Shown piece by piece: positions 57,855 through 64,000 of a stretch of 64,000 bases of DNA (position 1 is the first letter of the stretch; each line of letters begins with the position of its first letter). A program made the translations under genes and the position numbers. This DNA is from Actinomycetales bacterium (lineage in GTDB: Bacteria; Actinomycetota; Actinomycetes; Actinomycetales; Dermatophilaceae): NCBI GenBank assembly GCA_016715285.1, contig JADKAO010000011.1:17734-81733 (forward strand). The letters run 5' to 3'. The notes under the pieces were generated by a model. The model was given only the letters and a program-made list of their open reading frames with translations, searched no databases and was not told the DNA's origin.

Positions 57855-59581
57855 CGTGCTGCCTTCACCCCCAGTGCCGCGGCGGTGAGGCGACGGCCCT
57901 GATCACGTGCGACTTCGACTGATTCGACGGCCGCCTGATAGCGACCGGCTTCGGCACCAAAAAGCTCGTACACGCGGTCGTGCAGGGATGCGCGTGCCTT
58001 GGCCGCGAGTGAACGGACGGCCTGGTCACCGAAGATCGCCTCCAGCAGCTTCTGACCGAGCACGGCAGTGCCACCAGCGATTCCGACTTCGGCACCCATC
58101 AGTCCACCCGTGTGCGCAAACGCCACCAGCATGAGGACGACGCCGACCCCGTTGACGCCGTATGCCGCGACCTTAGCTGTGGTCCGCCGGTCTTGCCCTT
58201 CGCTGCGGACGAGTTCGAGGACATCGCCCTGCCACTCACGGACCAGATGCTGCACTTGCTGGTCGAAGTCAGGCGAGGACGACACAAGGTGTGGATACTG
58301 CGCCAGGAGTAGGGGACCACCCGGCATACCTCGCCAGGAGCGCACCGTGGTCGACGCCGCAGAGGCGGCCTCCGCGGTGATCAGCGCGGCAACCCCGGAG
58401 TGGAGCGCCTCGCCGAGTTCGGCTGCTGGCGCAGGCTGACCTTTGACCATCGCGACCATGCGGTCCCGCAGCCGCGAGACCGTCGACTCCACCTGCTTGA
58501 AGAACTCCCCCGTGCCCACGAATTCCTGCCAACGCGCCAGGACTTCGCCGCGTAGCAGGGTGCCGTCGTTCATCCCCTTCTGCACGCCCGCAGCAGCAGA
58601 GGCGTATGCCGTGTCGGCCACCTTTGATAGCGCGCGCGTGGCGGAGGTCTGCTCCGCGGTCGCCTCGGCGAGTTGCTCGATACGGCTGTCGATCGAGTCC
58701 AGCGCGCCGCTGAGAGTATGCCGCACGACCATGCCCCGGGCTCGGGCGTCCTGCGCCAGCGCGGTGAGCCACTGCTTGAGCGGGCCGATCTCCTCGGCGC
58801 CGACCAGGCCGCCAGTCTCGAGCGGAACCTCGCGGACCGTGAAGATCGGTGCGAGCGAAAGCCCCTGCTCCTTGAGCATGGATGCCAAGTGATCTCGGAT
58901 CTCGGCCACGGCCTCCGGTGGCACCCGATCGAGAACCACAGCGATCGAGGTACCGCGTTCTGACGCCTGGCGCAGCAGAGCCCATGGGACCGCATCGGCA
59001 TACCGGGCGGCTGTTGTGACGAAGAGCCACAGGTCGGCCGCAGAGAGAAGTTGCGCGGCGAGGTCACGGTTACTGGAGACGACCGAGTCGATATCGGGCG
59101 CGTCGAGCAATGCCAGCCCAGCAGGCAGCGTGGCGGCTGAGACGAGCCGCACCGCGGACGTGTCCCCATCGGCTGCGAACGCGTCTCCCCCAGTCACCCG
59201 ACCGAGCCCCGGGAGGACCCGGTCGCCCACGAACCAGCGGGCATCGTTTGGATGGTGTACCAGGACCGGGGACCGCGTGGTGGGCCGCAACACCCCAGGG
59301 CGAGTCACAACCGAGCCGACGATGGAGTTGACCAGGGTCGACTTGCCAGCACCGGTCGACCCGCCGACGACCGCGAGCAGTGGAGCGTCGAGTGAGCGCA
59401 GCCGCGGCAAGACGTAGTCGTCGAGTTGATTGAGCAACTCGACGCGTGTGCGAGCCGCAGCATCAGCACCGGGCAGGGTCAGCGGGAGGGTGGAATCGGC
59501 CACCTGGTCGCGCAACCCACTAACGGCCGTCAGCAGCGCGGACAGCTCCCCCTCGGGGGTGCCTTCCCGTGCGATCGACAC
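57851..59581 (-). CDS. Dynamin-family GTPase, partner of the downstream gene
   Basis: The product of about 576 residues has P-loop VVGGSTGAGKSTLVNSI, RPTTRSP (switch I Thr), DAPDIDS (DxxG-like) and VLDRVPPEA in place of NKxD. A long helical region follows, with a hydrophobic segment near 480-530 (VNGVGVVLMLVAFAHTGGLMG) and a helical tail. The start is probably GTG 59581 with AGAGGA 6 nt upstream; GTG 59596 is possible. It is translated with the next GTPase by ATGA overlap, so a heteromeric pair is likely. Confidence 0.87.
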   Translation of the reverse strand: MSIAREGTPEGELSALLTAVSGLRDQVADSTLPLTLPGADAAARTRVELLNQLDDYVLPRLRSLDAPLLAVVGGSTGAGKSTLVNSIVGSVVTRPGVLRPTTRSPVLVHHPNDARWFVGDRVLPGLGRVTGGDAFAADGDTSAVRLVSAATLPAGLALLDAPDIDSVVSSNRDLAAQLLSAADLWLFVTTAARYADAVPWALLRQASERGTSIAVVLDRVPPEAVAEIRDHLASMLKEQGLSLAPIFTVREVPLETGGLVGAEEIGPLKQWLTALAQDARARGMVVRHTLSGALDSIDSRIEQLAEATAEQTSATRALSKVADTAYASAAAGVQKGMNDGTLLRGEVLARWQEFVGTGEFFKQVESTVSRLRDRMVAMVKGQPAPAAELGEALHSGVAALITAEAASAASTTVRSWRGMPGGPLLLAQYPHLVSSSPDFDQQVQHLVREWQGDVLELVRSEGQDRRTTAKVAAYGVNGVGVVLMLVAFAHTGGLMGAEVGIAGGTAVLGQKLLEAIFGDQAVRSLAAKARASLHDRVYELFGAEAGRYQAAVESVEVARDQGRRLTAAALGVKAAR

Positions 59582-59638
59582 GCCTCGTCCTCTCACCGAA
59601 TCGACAGTTACGCGACTGCTCTGGGGGCCGTCCTACCG

Positions 59639-59711
59639 CGCCCCCGGCAGGACTCGAACCTGCAACCTGCGGATTAGAAGGCCGCTGCACTATCCGTTGT
59701 GCTACGGGGGC
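59639..59711 (-). tRNA. tRNA-Arg (anticodon TCT)
   Basis: The acceptor stem GCCCCCG/CGGGGGC is perfect, with discriminator G and CCA not encoded. The anticodon loop CTTCTAA gives UCU, reading AGA/AGG. The fifth anticodon-stem pair is C31-U39, a mismatch. The T-loop GTTCGAGTC is normal. Confidence 0.93.
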
Positions 59712-59788
59712 AGGGCCGAAGGTGGACCGCCTCGCCCAAGTGTAGGCATCGGGCGGTCTGGGCGCGCATTCGCTCGCTGGGCGCGCCG

Positions 59789-60940
59789 TCAGCGGCCGAT
59801 GAAGGCGGCACGCTGCGTGGTCAGATGAGTCAACAGCTCGTATTCGTGCGCCTGGGCGGCAGCGCCTGCAGCACCCGCCACCATCCGAGACCGCAGCAGG
59901 GCTAGAGCTGACGCAGTGTCTTGGAAGGCCACCATCGCCGATCTCGCGCTCTTACCTCCCTGACTGACGGCCCACTTCCGAGCCGATCTGCGGTTGGCCA
60001 AGCTTGCGAGCATGTGCACTTCAGGGTGAGTCAGCCATCCAGCATCGGCGTATTGGGAGAGATACGTGCCTACCATTCGGTTTTCGCGACGGCGGAGAAC
60101 GTAGAAAAGCGCGAGGAAACCGATAAAGAGCGGAACCTGGAAGAGGGCATAGGTACTCTCGAACATGCCGATGGTGGCGCTGAGATTCCAAATGGCATGC
60201 AGGCACACTGCAACGACCCAGCCGCACACGGCATACGCCCAGCGGCCTCCCATCGTCCGAGCGCTGGCGACAGCCAACCCGAGCCCGATCCCGGTCGCCG
60301 CCGTGAAGAGCGGGTGAGCGAACGGACCCATGAGGCAACGGACAACGAAAACGAACGCGAAGCGTCCGTCTTCTCCGCTTTGGATGCTTGACCCCAAGTA
60401 GAGGATGTTTTCGACGAAAGCGAACCCGCTCCCCACCATCCCGGCATACACCACGCCGTCGATCACGCCATCAAACTCGCGCCGCCGTACGAACAGGATG
60501 ATGAGGATCGCCGCGCCCTTGAGCGTCTCTTCGACGATCGGCGCCCCGACCACCGCGGAGTACATGTCCGAGTCCGCCACGCGGAGCGCGATGAGAACCG
60601 CCTCGAAGCTCGTGTTGAGAATGAGCGCGCCTAGGGTGGCGCACACGGCACCCCATAGAAACGCAAACGCGAGGTACCGCACCGGCTCGGCTTCCAACCG
60701 ATCCAGCCACAAGAACATGGGTAACACGACGAACAGCGGCAGCGCCGCAAAGCCAGCACTGATCGCGGTCGTGTGCCAGCCCAGCGTGCGCGCGAAGAAC
60801 CACAGCATCACGGCGCCCGTGACGAGAAAGAGCACGACGGCCACACCGATCAACAACCCGCGTCGCTGCTTCGGGCGGGCTGTGGGGTTGCTCATCGGGG
60901 TGGCGGGTGGCACGTACTGCGGCGTGAATCCCCCTGACAT
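59789..60940 (-). CDS. PrsW-family intramembrane metalloprotease
   Basis: The 383-residue protein has about nine membrane helices. The family motifs are APIVEETLKG (EE), GSGFAFVENILYLG (E), PFAHPLFTAATGIG (H) and LHAIWN (H). In Bacillus PrsW cleaves anti-sigma factors at site 1; the substrate here is unknown. The C-terminal 100 residues are soluble and basic. Leaderless ATG at 60940; the frame is open to 60949. It is divergent from orn. Confidence 0.92.
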   Translation of the reverse strand: MSGGFTPQYVPPATPMSNPTARPKQRRGLLIGVAVVLFLVTGAVMLWFFARTLGWHTTAISAGFAALPLFVVLPMFLWLDRLEAEPVRYLAFAFLWGAVCATLGALILNTSFEAVLIALRVADSDMYSAVVGAPIVEETLKGAAILIILFVRRREFDGVIDGVVYAGMVGSGFAFVENILYLGSSIQSGEDGRFAFVFVVRCLMGPFAHPLFTAATGIGLGLAVASARTMGGRWAYAVCGWVVAVCLHAIWNLSATIGMFESTYALFQVPLFIGFLALFYVLRRRENRMVGTYLSQYADAGWLTHPEVHMLASLANRRSARKWAVSQGGKSARSAMVAFQDTASALALLRSRMVAGAAGAAAQAHEYELLTHLTTQRAAFIGR

Positions 60941-60947
60941 GCGCGCC

Positions 60948-60953
60948 ACTGTA
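60948..60953 (-). promoter_or_regulatory. -10 box of the prsW-type gene (leaderless start)
   Basis: TACAGT lies 7 nt before the ATG at 60940 and fixes this start over GTG 60949. Confidence 0.6.
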
Positions 60954-61009
60954 ATGCAGTGCGGAAGCCCTGCGCGGCCGCAAGTGCCTTACCTGACCGC
61001 CGCCAGATC

Positions 61010-61015
61010 TAGGCT
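61010..61015 (+). promoter_or_regulatory. -10 box of orn (leaderless start)
   Basis: TAGGCT lies 6 nt before the ATG at 61022, divergent from the prsW promoter within 81 bp. Confidence 0.65.
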
Positions 61016-61021
61016 GGGTCC

Positions 61022-61735
61022 ATGAGCCTGACGCCCGTGCCCGATACAGCTTCCGCGGCAAAGCCGCCCGACAAGTCGCTCGCCGACCGGATCGTCTGGA
61101 TCGACTGTGAGATGACCGGACTCTCGCTGGCTGCGGACGCCCTCGTGGAGGTCGCGGCGCTCGTCACTGACTACGAGCTCAATCAACTCGGCGACGGGGT
61201 GGACGTCGTGATCAAGCCCCCCGCCGAAGCGCTGACCCAAATGGACCCCTTCGTCGTCGATATGCACACCTCGTCGGGGCTGCTCGCTGAACTCGACACT
61301 GGGGTGACGATGGCGGAAGCGCAAGCCAGAGTGCTCTCCTACATCCGCGAGTGGGTTCCAGAGCCACGCAAGGCGGCGTTGGCTGGCAACTCTGTCGGTA
61401 CCGATCGCGCCTTCCTGACTCGTGACATGCCCGAATTGGAATCCTGGTTGCACTACCGGGTTATCGACGTCTCCTCGATCAAGGAGCTCGCACGCCGCTG
61501 GTATCCCCGGGCTTACTTCAACGCGCCGGTGAAATGTGGCGGTCACCGCGCTCTCGCGGACGTCAGGGAATCGATAGCCGAGTTGCGTTATTACCGCGCC
61601 GCCGTCTTCGTTCCCGCGCCCGGCCCCGACTCGGCAACCGCAAAGGCCCTCGGCGAGGCGTATGCCGTGGGGATCGACCGCCCCGCACCTGCCCTCCGCG
61701 CGGTCACGCACATCACGCCGGACCCGCTACGATAG
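61022..61735 (+). CDS. orn: Oligoribonuclease
   Basis: The 237-residue 3'-5' exonuclease of the DEDDh class degrades di- to pentaribonucleotides, the last step of mRNA decay and pGpG turnover. The motifs are VWIDCEMTGLSLAADALVEVA (Asp, Glu), LAGNSVGTDRAFLTRDMPEL (Asp) and KCGGHRALADVRESI (His, Asp). N-terminal 22 and C-terminal 35 residues extend beyond the core. Leaderless start. tRNA-His follows. Confidence 0.96.
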   Translation: MSLTPVPDTASAAKPPDKSLADRIVWIDCEMTGLSLAADALVEVAALVTDYELNQLGDGVDVVIKPPAEALTQMDPFVVDMHTSSGLLAELDTGVTMAEAQARVLSYIREWVPEPRKAALAGNSVGTDRAFLTRDMPELESWLHYRVIDVSSIKELARRWYPRAYFNAPVKCGGHRALADVRESIAELRYYRAAVFVPAPGPDSATAKALGEAYAVGIDRPAPALRAVTHITPDPLR

Positions 61736-61765
61736 GCGGCTGTGCGTGGCGCTCGCCGCGCCATG

Positions 61766-61841
61766 GTGGGTGTAGCTCAGCTGGTAGAGCACCTGGTTGT
61801 GGTCCAGGACGTCGCGGGTTCGAGTCCCGTCACTCACCCCA
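61766..61841 (+). tRNA. tRNA-His (anticodon GTG)
   Basis: The acceptor GTGGGTG pairs with CACTCAC (one G-U). The discriminator is C73 with an encoded G at -1 (61765), the hallmark of tRNA-His, and CCA is encoded. The loop TTGTGGT gives anticodon GTG. Confidence 0.97.
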
Positions 61842-61934
61842 CTCGCGAGCGCGCCGGATTTCCCGGCGCGCTTCGCCTATTCGCCGATCTGTCCCAGATC
61901 AACTCTGGGACGCCCGGAACGACCAGGAGGCAGC

Positions 61935-62597
61935 GTGGAGACACGCCCGGCATACAAGGTGTTCACCCGGCCGCGCGGTTGGCTCGCGTTGGCGTTGGCG
62001 CTCATCGTCAGCATGGGGTATGCCGTGTCGCTCGCCGACGCCGCCCCTCTCCCCGCCGTGTCCACCGCCCTGCCCGGCCATAGTGCGTTGGTGAGCTCTC
62101 AGCCGGCCGATGGTGCGTCGCTCGCCACCGGTCCGACGGAGATCGTGTTGACCTTCAACGAGAACATCAATCCGTCCTTCACTCAAGTTGCCCTAACCCG
62201 CGGGGAGGGTGCTGTCACGCTTTCTCCCGCGAAGGTGGCCGGTCCAGTGGTGCGAGCGACCCTTGCTGATCCAGGACCGGGTGCCTATCGCATTGCCTTC
62301 CGTGTCGTGAGTGCTGACGGCCATCCCATCTCCGGGGAAACCCGATTCACGGTGACTGGACAGGCCGCGGCGTCGCCAACCACGACGCCGAGCGGCGCAC
62401 CTGCGCCGACCCTCTCGACCTCGCCACTCGTTCCTTCCCTGGCTGCACCCTCCGCCCCCAGCCCTGCCGCCCCCGCAGCCAGCGACGCGCAGCCAGCGAC
62501 CGGGACCGGGTCGAGTCGGCTCACGGGATTCCTCATCGCTGGGGCTCTCATCGCCATCGCAGGGACGCTGGTTGTCTGGGATCGTAAGCGCCGATAG
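61935..62597 (+). CDS. CopC-domain protein, membrane-anchored
   Basis: The protein of about 220 residues has an N-terminal signal helix (WLALALALIVSMGYAVSLA). A CopC domain (about 45-140) starts with LPGHSALVSSQPADGASL and includes FRVVSADGHPISGETRF with His/Asp copper ligands. A Ser/Pro/Ala-rich linker and a C-terminal membrane helix ending in RKRR follow. It faces the outside and binds copper in characterised relatives; no CopD partner is adjacent. GTG at 61935 has AGGAGG 4 nt upstream. Confidence 0.9.
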   Translation: METRPAYKVFTRPRGWLALALALIVSMGYAVSLADAAPLPAVSTALPGHSALVSSQPADGASLATGPTEIVLTFNENINPSFTQVALTRGEGAVTLSPAKVAGPVVRATLADPGPGAYRIAFRVVSADGHPISGETRFTVTGQAAASPTTTPSGAPAPTLSTSPLVPSLAAPSAPSPAAPAASDAQPATGTGSSRLTGFLIAGALIAIAGTLVVWDRKRR

Positions 62598-62669
62598 GCC
62601 TCCGCCGAAGCCCCGGTTGCGCCGATTTCCACTCGGTCCGGGGCAGCGTGTAGAGTTTCCGCTCGTTGC

Positions 62670-62744
62670 GCGCCGCTAGCTCAATGGCAGAGCAAGTGAC
62701 TCTTAATCACTGGGTTCGGGGTTCGAATCCCTGGCGGCGCACCA
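62670..62744 (+). tRNA. tRNA-Lys (anticodon CTT)
   Basis: The acceptor GCGCCGC/GCGGCGC is perfect, with discriminator A and encoded CCA. The stem AGTGA/TCACT with loop CTCTTAA gives anticodon CTT. A TAGAGT box at 62651-62656 is a good -10 for it. Confidence 0.97.
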
Positions 62745-62775
62745 CTGTTCAATACTGGCCACACATGGCTGACGC

Positions 62776-62816
62776 AATGACGAAGGCGGACTCTCACCGA
62801 GTCCGCCTTCGTCATT
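62776..62816. terminator. Strong bidirectional terminator after tRNA-Lys
   Basis: Perfect 18-bp arms (62776-62793/62799-62816; core GACGAAGGCGGACTC) with a 5-nt loop TCACC lie between tRNA-Lys and the convergent groES-like gene. The arms begin AAT and end ATT, giving A/T ends to both directions. Confidence 0.9.
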
Positions 62817-62827
62817 CCTTCGGTCAA

Positions 62828-63124
62828 CTAGAGATAGAGACCCGTCGATCCACTCTCCACCCGGGGCGCAGCCACAGCGTGAATATCCTTCTCTCGCAGC
62901 AAGATATAGCCCTTTGACTGGAGTTCGACCTCATGGCGGTCTTCAGGGTCGAAGAGCACTCGATCGCCGACCTCGATGTGGCGCACATTCCCGCCCGTAG
63001 CCACGACGCTGGCCCACGACAGTCGCTTGCCCACGGAAGCGGTAGCAGGGATCAGAATGCCTCCGCCGGAGGTGCGCTCACCGGATTCATTGTCGACCGA
63101 GACCAACACTCGGTCGGCGAGCAT
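62828..63124 (-). CDS. GroES-family co-chaperone-like protein
   Basis: The 98-residue protein has a Cpn10-type fold: MLADRVLVSVDNESGERTSGGGILIPATA, VGDRVLFDPEDRHEVELQSKGYILLREKDIHAV. It is a second GroES-like protein found next to DUF3618 in actinobacteria, not the groESL operon copy. Homologues begin with -KLPIRMLxDRVLV; here RLPIR is encoded upstream in frame but with no start codon. An ATGG overlapping the DUF3618 stop would fit if two bases (CG) at about 63138-63143 were removed. So the true start, or a small indel, is unresolved. Confidence 0.8.
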   Translation of the reverse strand: MLADRVLVSVDNESGERTSGGGILIPATASVGKRLSWASVVATGGNVRHIEVGDRVLFDPEDRHEVELQSKGYILLREKDIHAVAAPRVESGSTGLYL

Positions 63125-63146
63125 GCGGATGGGCAGTCGCGCGCCA

Positions 63147-63416
63147 TCAGGTGCGGCGGCGACGCAGCAGTCCCATGCCGATCAACACGGCAGCGACTGC
63201 GCCCAGCACGGCCGCGATCCGCTCAGCTCGCAGGTCGCCGTTCTCGTCATGAGTCGCGGCGACGAATGACGCGCGAGCAGCAATCTTTTGCCGCCGGATA
63301 ATCTCGCTCGGCTGGGCCCGGAAGGTAAGTTCGTCGATCGTCCCTGCCAGTCGCGCGCGGGCAGCTTCGATCTCGGCCTGCAACTGCTCGACCGACTGGC
63401 TCGCGTTATCGCTCAT
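63147..63416 (-). CDS. DUF3618 membrane protein
   Basis: The 89-residue protein begins with SVEQLQAEIEAARARLAGTIDELTFRAQPSEIIRRQK, the DUF3618 signature, and has one C-terminal membrane helix (VLGAVAAVLIGMGLL) with a RRRR tail. AAGGGA lies 6 nt upstream. It is usually found with phage-shock or envelope-related genes; function unknown. It lies between the broken peroxiredoxin and the GroES-like gene, all on the minus strand. Confidence 0.87.
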   Translation of the reverse strand: MSDNASQSVEQLQAEIEAARARLAGTIDELTFRAQPSEIIRRQKIAARASFVAATHDENGDLRAERIAAVLGAVAAVLIGMGLLRRRRT

Positions 63417-63473
63417 CGCCCGTCCCTTCTCTCGCCACCCGACATCCTCAGGACTTCAGCCTAATGCCGCTGG

Positions 63474-63940
63474 TCAGAGCCCAAGGTCGCGTCGCAGCTT
63501 CGCAACGTGACCGGGCCTTCACGTTGTACCGGGCGTCCGTGACGACACCATCGCCATCGATCACGAAGGTCGACCGAATGACACCGGTCACCGTTTTGCC
63601 GTACATCATTTTCTCGCCAAACGCACCGTATGCCGTCAGCGTCTCCCTCGTGGGGTCCGAGAGCAGGCGAATCGTCAGGCTGTCGCGCTCCCGGAACTTC
63701 GCGAGCTTGGCGGGCGCGTCCGGGGAGATGCCGAGCACGGCATACCCTGCCCTGCGAGCGCGTCCATCGACTCCGCGAGAAGTCACAGGCCTGCTTTCGT
63801 GCACCCGGGCGTCATGGCTGCTGGGTAGAAGTAGACGATGACCGGCTTGCCGGCAAAGTCGCTCAGGGACACCGATTCACCAGCGTCGTCGGTCAGGTAA
63901 AAGCAGGAGCTGGGTCACCTGGCTGGAGTCGCGTCGTCAC
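63474..63940 (-). pseudogene. bcp: Thioredoxin-dependent peroxiredoxin (Bcp/PrxQ), several frameshifts
   Basis: Pieces of one peroxiredoxin are found in order but in different frames: LQPGDPAPAF (start GTG 63940, GAAGGG upstream), LTDDAGESVSLSDFAGKPVIVYFYP with PGCTKA (peroxidatic Cys region), YAVLGISPDAPAKLAKFRERD through FVIDGDGV, and GHVAKLRRDLGL before TGA at 63474. At least five 1-nt indels are needed: near 63895 (ACCTG, C lost), 63796-63785 (two), 63745 (G lost) and 63517 (C gained). Real decay or poor sequence at this edge. Confidence 0.82.
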
Positions 63941-63961
63941 GCCGCCGCCCTTCTCGCATGG

Positions 63962-63986
63962 CTTATTGCAACCAATGTGCAATAAG
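63962..63986. promoter_or_regulatory. Palindromic operator (Fur/PerR-like) upstream of bcp
   Basis: Nine-bp arms CTTATTGCA and TGCAATAAG are separated by 7 nt, 22 bp before the bcp start. AT-rich TTGCA-type palindromes are typical of Fur-family regulators in actinobacteria; a PerR-type peroxide regulator would fit a peroxiredoxin. The other side of the region lies outside the window. Confidence 0.6.
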
Positions 63987-64000
63987 GTGGTCGATGGCAC

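Larger units (their letters stand above)
1014..63745. repeat. Dispersed octamer GTATGCCG/CGGCATAC
   Basis: By eye about 40 copies on the plus strand (for example 1014, 2784, 7549, 14350, 27039, 47292, 61661) and 47 on the minus (for example 1056, 10187, 25309, 37468, 49999, 60228). The mean spacing is about 740 bp. Copies lie in coding and non-coding DNA in all frames. Many extend to GGTATGCCG or GTATGCCGTG. Base composition predicts two to three copies in total. Gaps of 3-4 kb occur at 4.6-7.5 kb and 53.7-57.2 kb. Confidence 0.88.

Noticed and set aside
59639..59711. tRNA-Arg(TCT) as a pseudo-tRNA because of a C-U mismatch in the anticodon stem
   Set aside because: Only the pair next to the loop is mismatched. 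All other stems and conserved bases are intact, so it should be functional.
1014..63745. The octamer as a KOPS/FtsK-orienting or Chi-type sequence
   Set aside because: Such signals are strongly strand-biased along a replichore. The counts here are about 40 to 47, so no useful skew is seen in this window.

Overview
The window is a GC-rich chromosomal stretch from an actinomycete. The evidence is the gene order argS-like/lysA/hom/thrC/thrB/rho/rpmE/prfA/prmC/sua5/glyA/wecA/atp, a whiB1-pdtaS pair, the multifunctional Kgd, a 180-kDa NAD-glutamate dehydrogenase, many GTG starts and many leaderless genes. The unfused b and delta subunits of ATP synthase argue against mycobacteria and fit a Micrococcales lineage (Intrasporangiaceae/Dermatophilaceae-like); that placement is inference. 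No prophage, insertion sequence or CRISPR array is visible.

Layout. 1-6.4 kb: ATP synthase operon on the minus strand (atpI-like, atpZ-like, atpB, E, F, H, A, G, start of D) with a CRP-type site at its head. 6.4-22.6 kb: wecA, glyA, sua5, prmC, prfA, rpmE, a HAD phosphatase/HerA-type ATPase fusion, a TRIC-like channel, rho with a Gln-rich insertion, the threonine/lysine genes thrB-thrC-hom-lysA, and a DALR-only relative of arginyl-tRNA synthetase beside tRNA-Arg. 22.8-27.1 kb: two CNNM/CBS membrane proteins and an ABC exporter. 27.3-34.7 kb: kgd, a DUF6104-like small protein, an SGNH hydrolase, whiB1 and pdtaS. 34.7-42.5 kb: gdh, small unknown proteins and pruA. 42.6-53.7 kb: gpsA (frameshifted), GDPD, an MFS transporter (frameshifted), three hotdog thioesterases (one frameshifted), two SDRs, an acyl-CoA dehydrogenase with its TetR regulator and operator, a 2H phosphoesterase and a MOSC protein. 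53.7-64 kb: ettA, an SSB paralogue, two dynamin-like GTPases, PrsW, orn, tRNAs (Arg, His, Lys), a CopC protein, a GroES-like protein, a DUF3618 protein and a broken peroxiredoxin.

The gene content is mostly core: energy conservation (ATP synthase, Kgd, Gdh, PruA), translation and termination (PrfA, PrmC, Sua5, RpmE, EttA, Rho, tRNAs), amino-acid synthesis and acyl-CoA metabolism.

The most striking signal is not a gene. The octamer GTATGCCG/CGGCATAC occurs about 87 times by eye (about 40 on +, 47 on -), roughly 35-fold more than base composition predicts. It is spread over coding and non-coding DNA and sometimes sits in inverted pairs that form hairpins. A second theme is a uniform leaderless promoter layout: a TAnnnT box 6-7 nt before the start codon in at least 13 genes. 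A third is a set of single-base indels in otherwise well-conserved genes at 42.7-49.7 kb and at the right edge. These could be sequencing errors or real decay.
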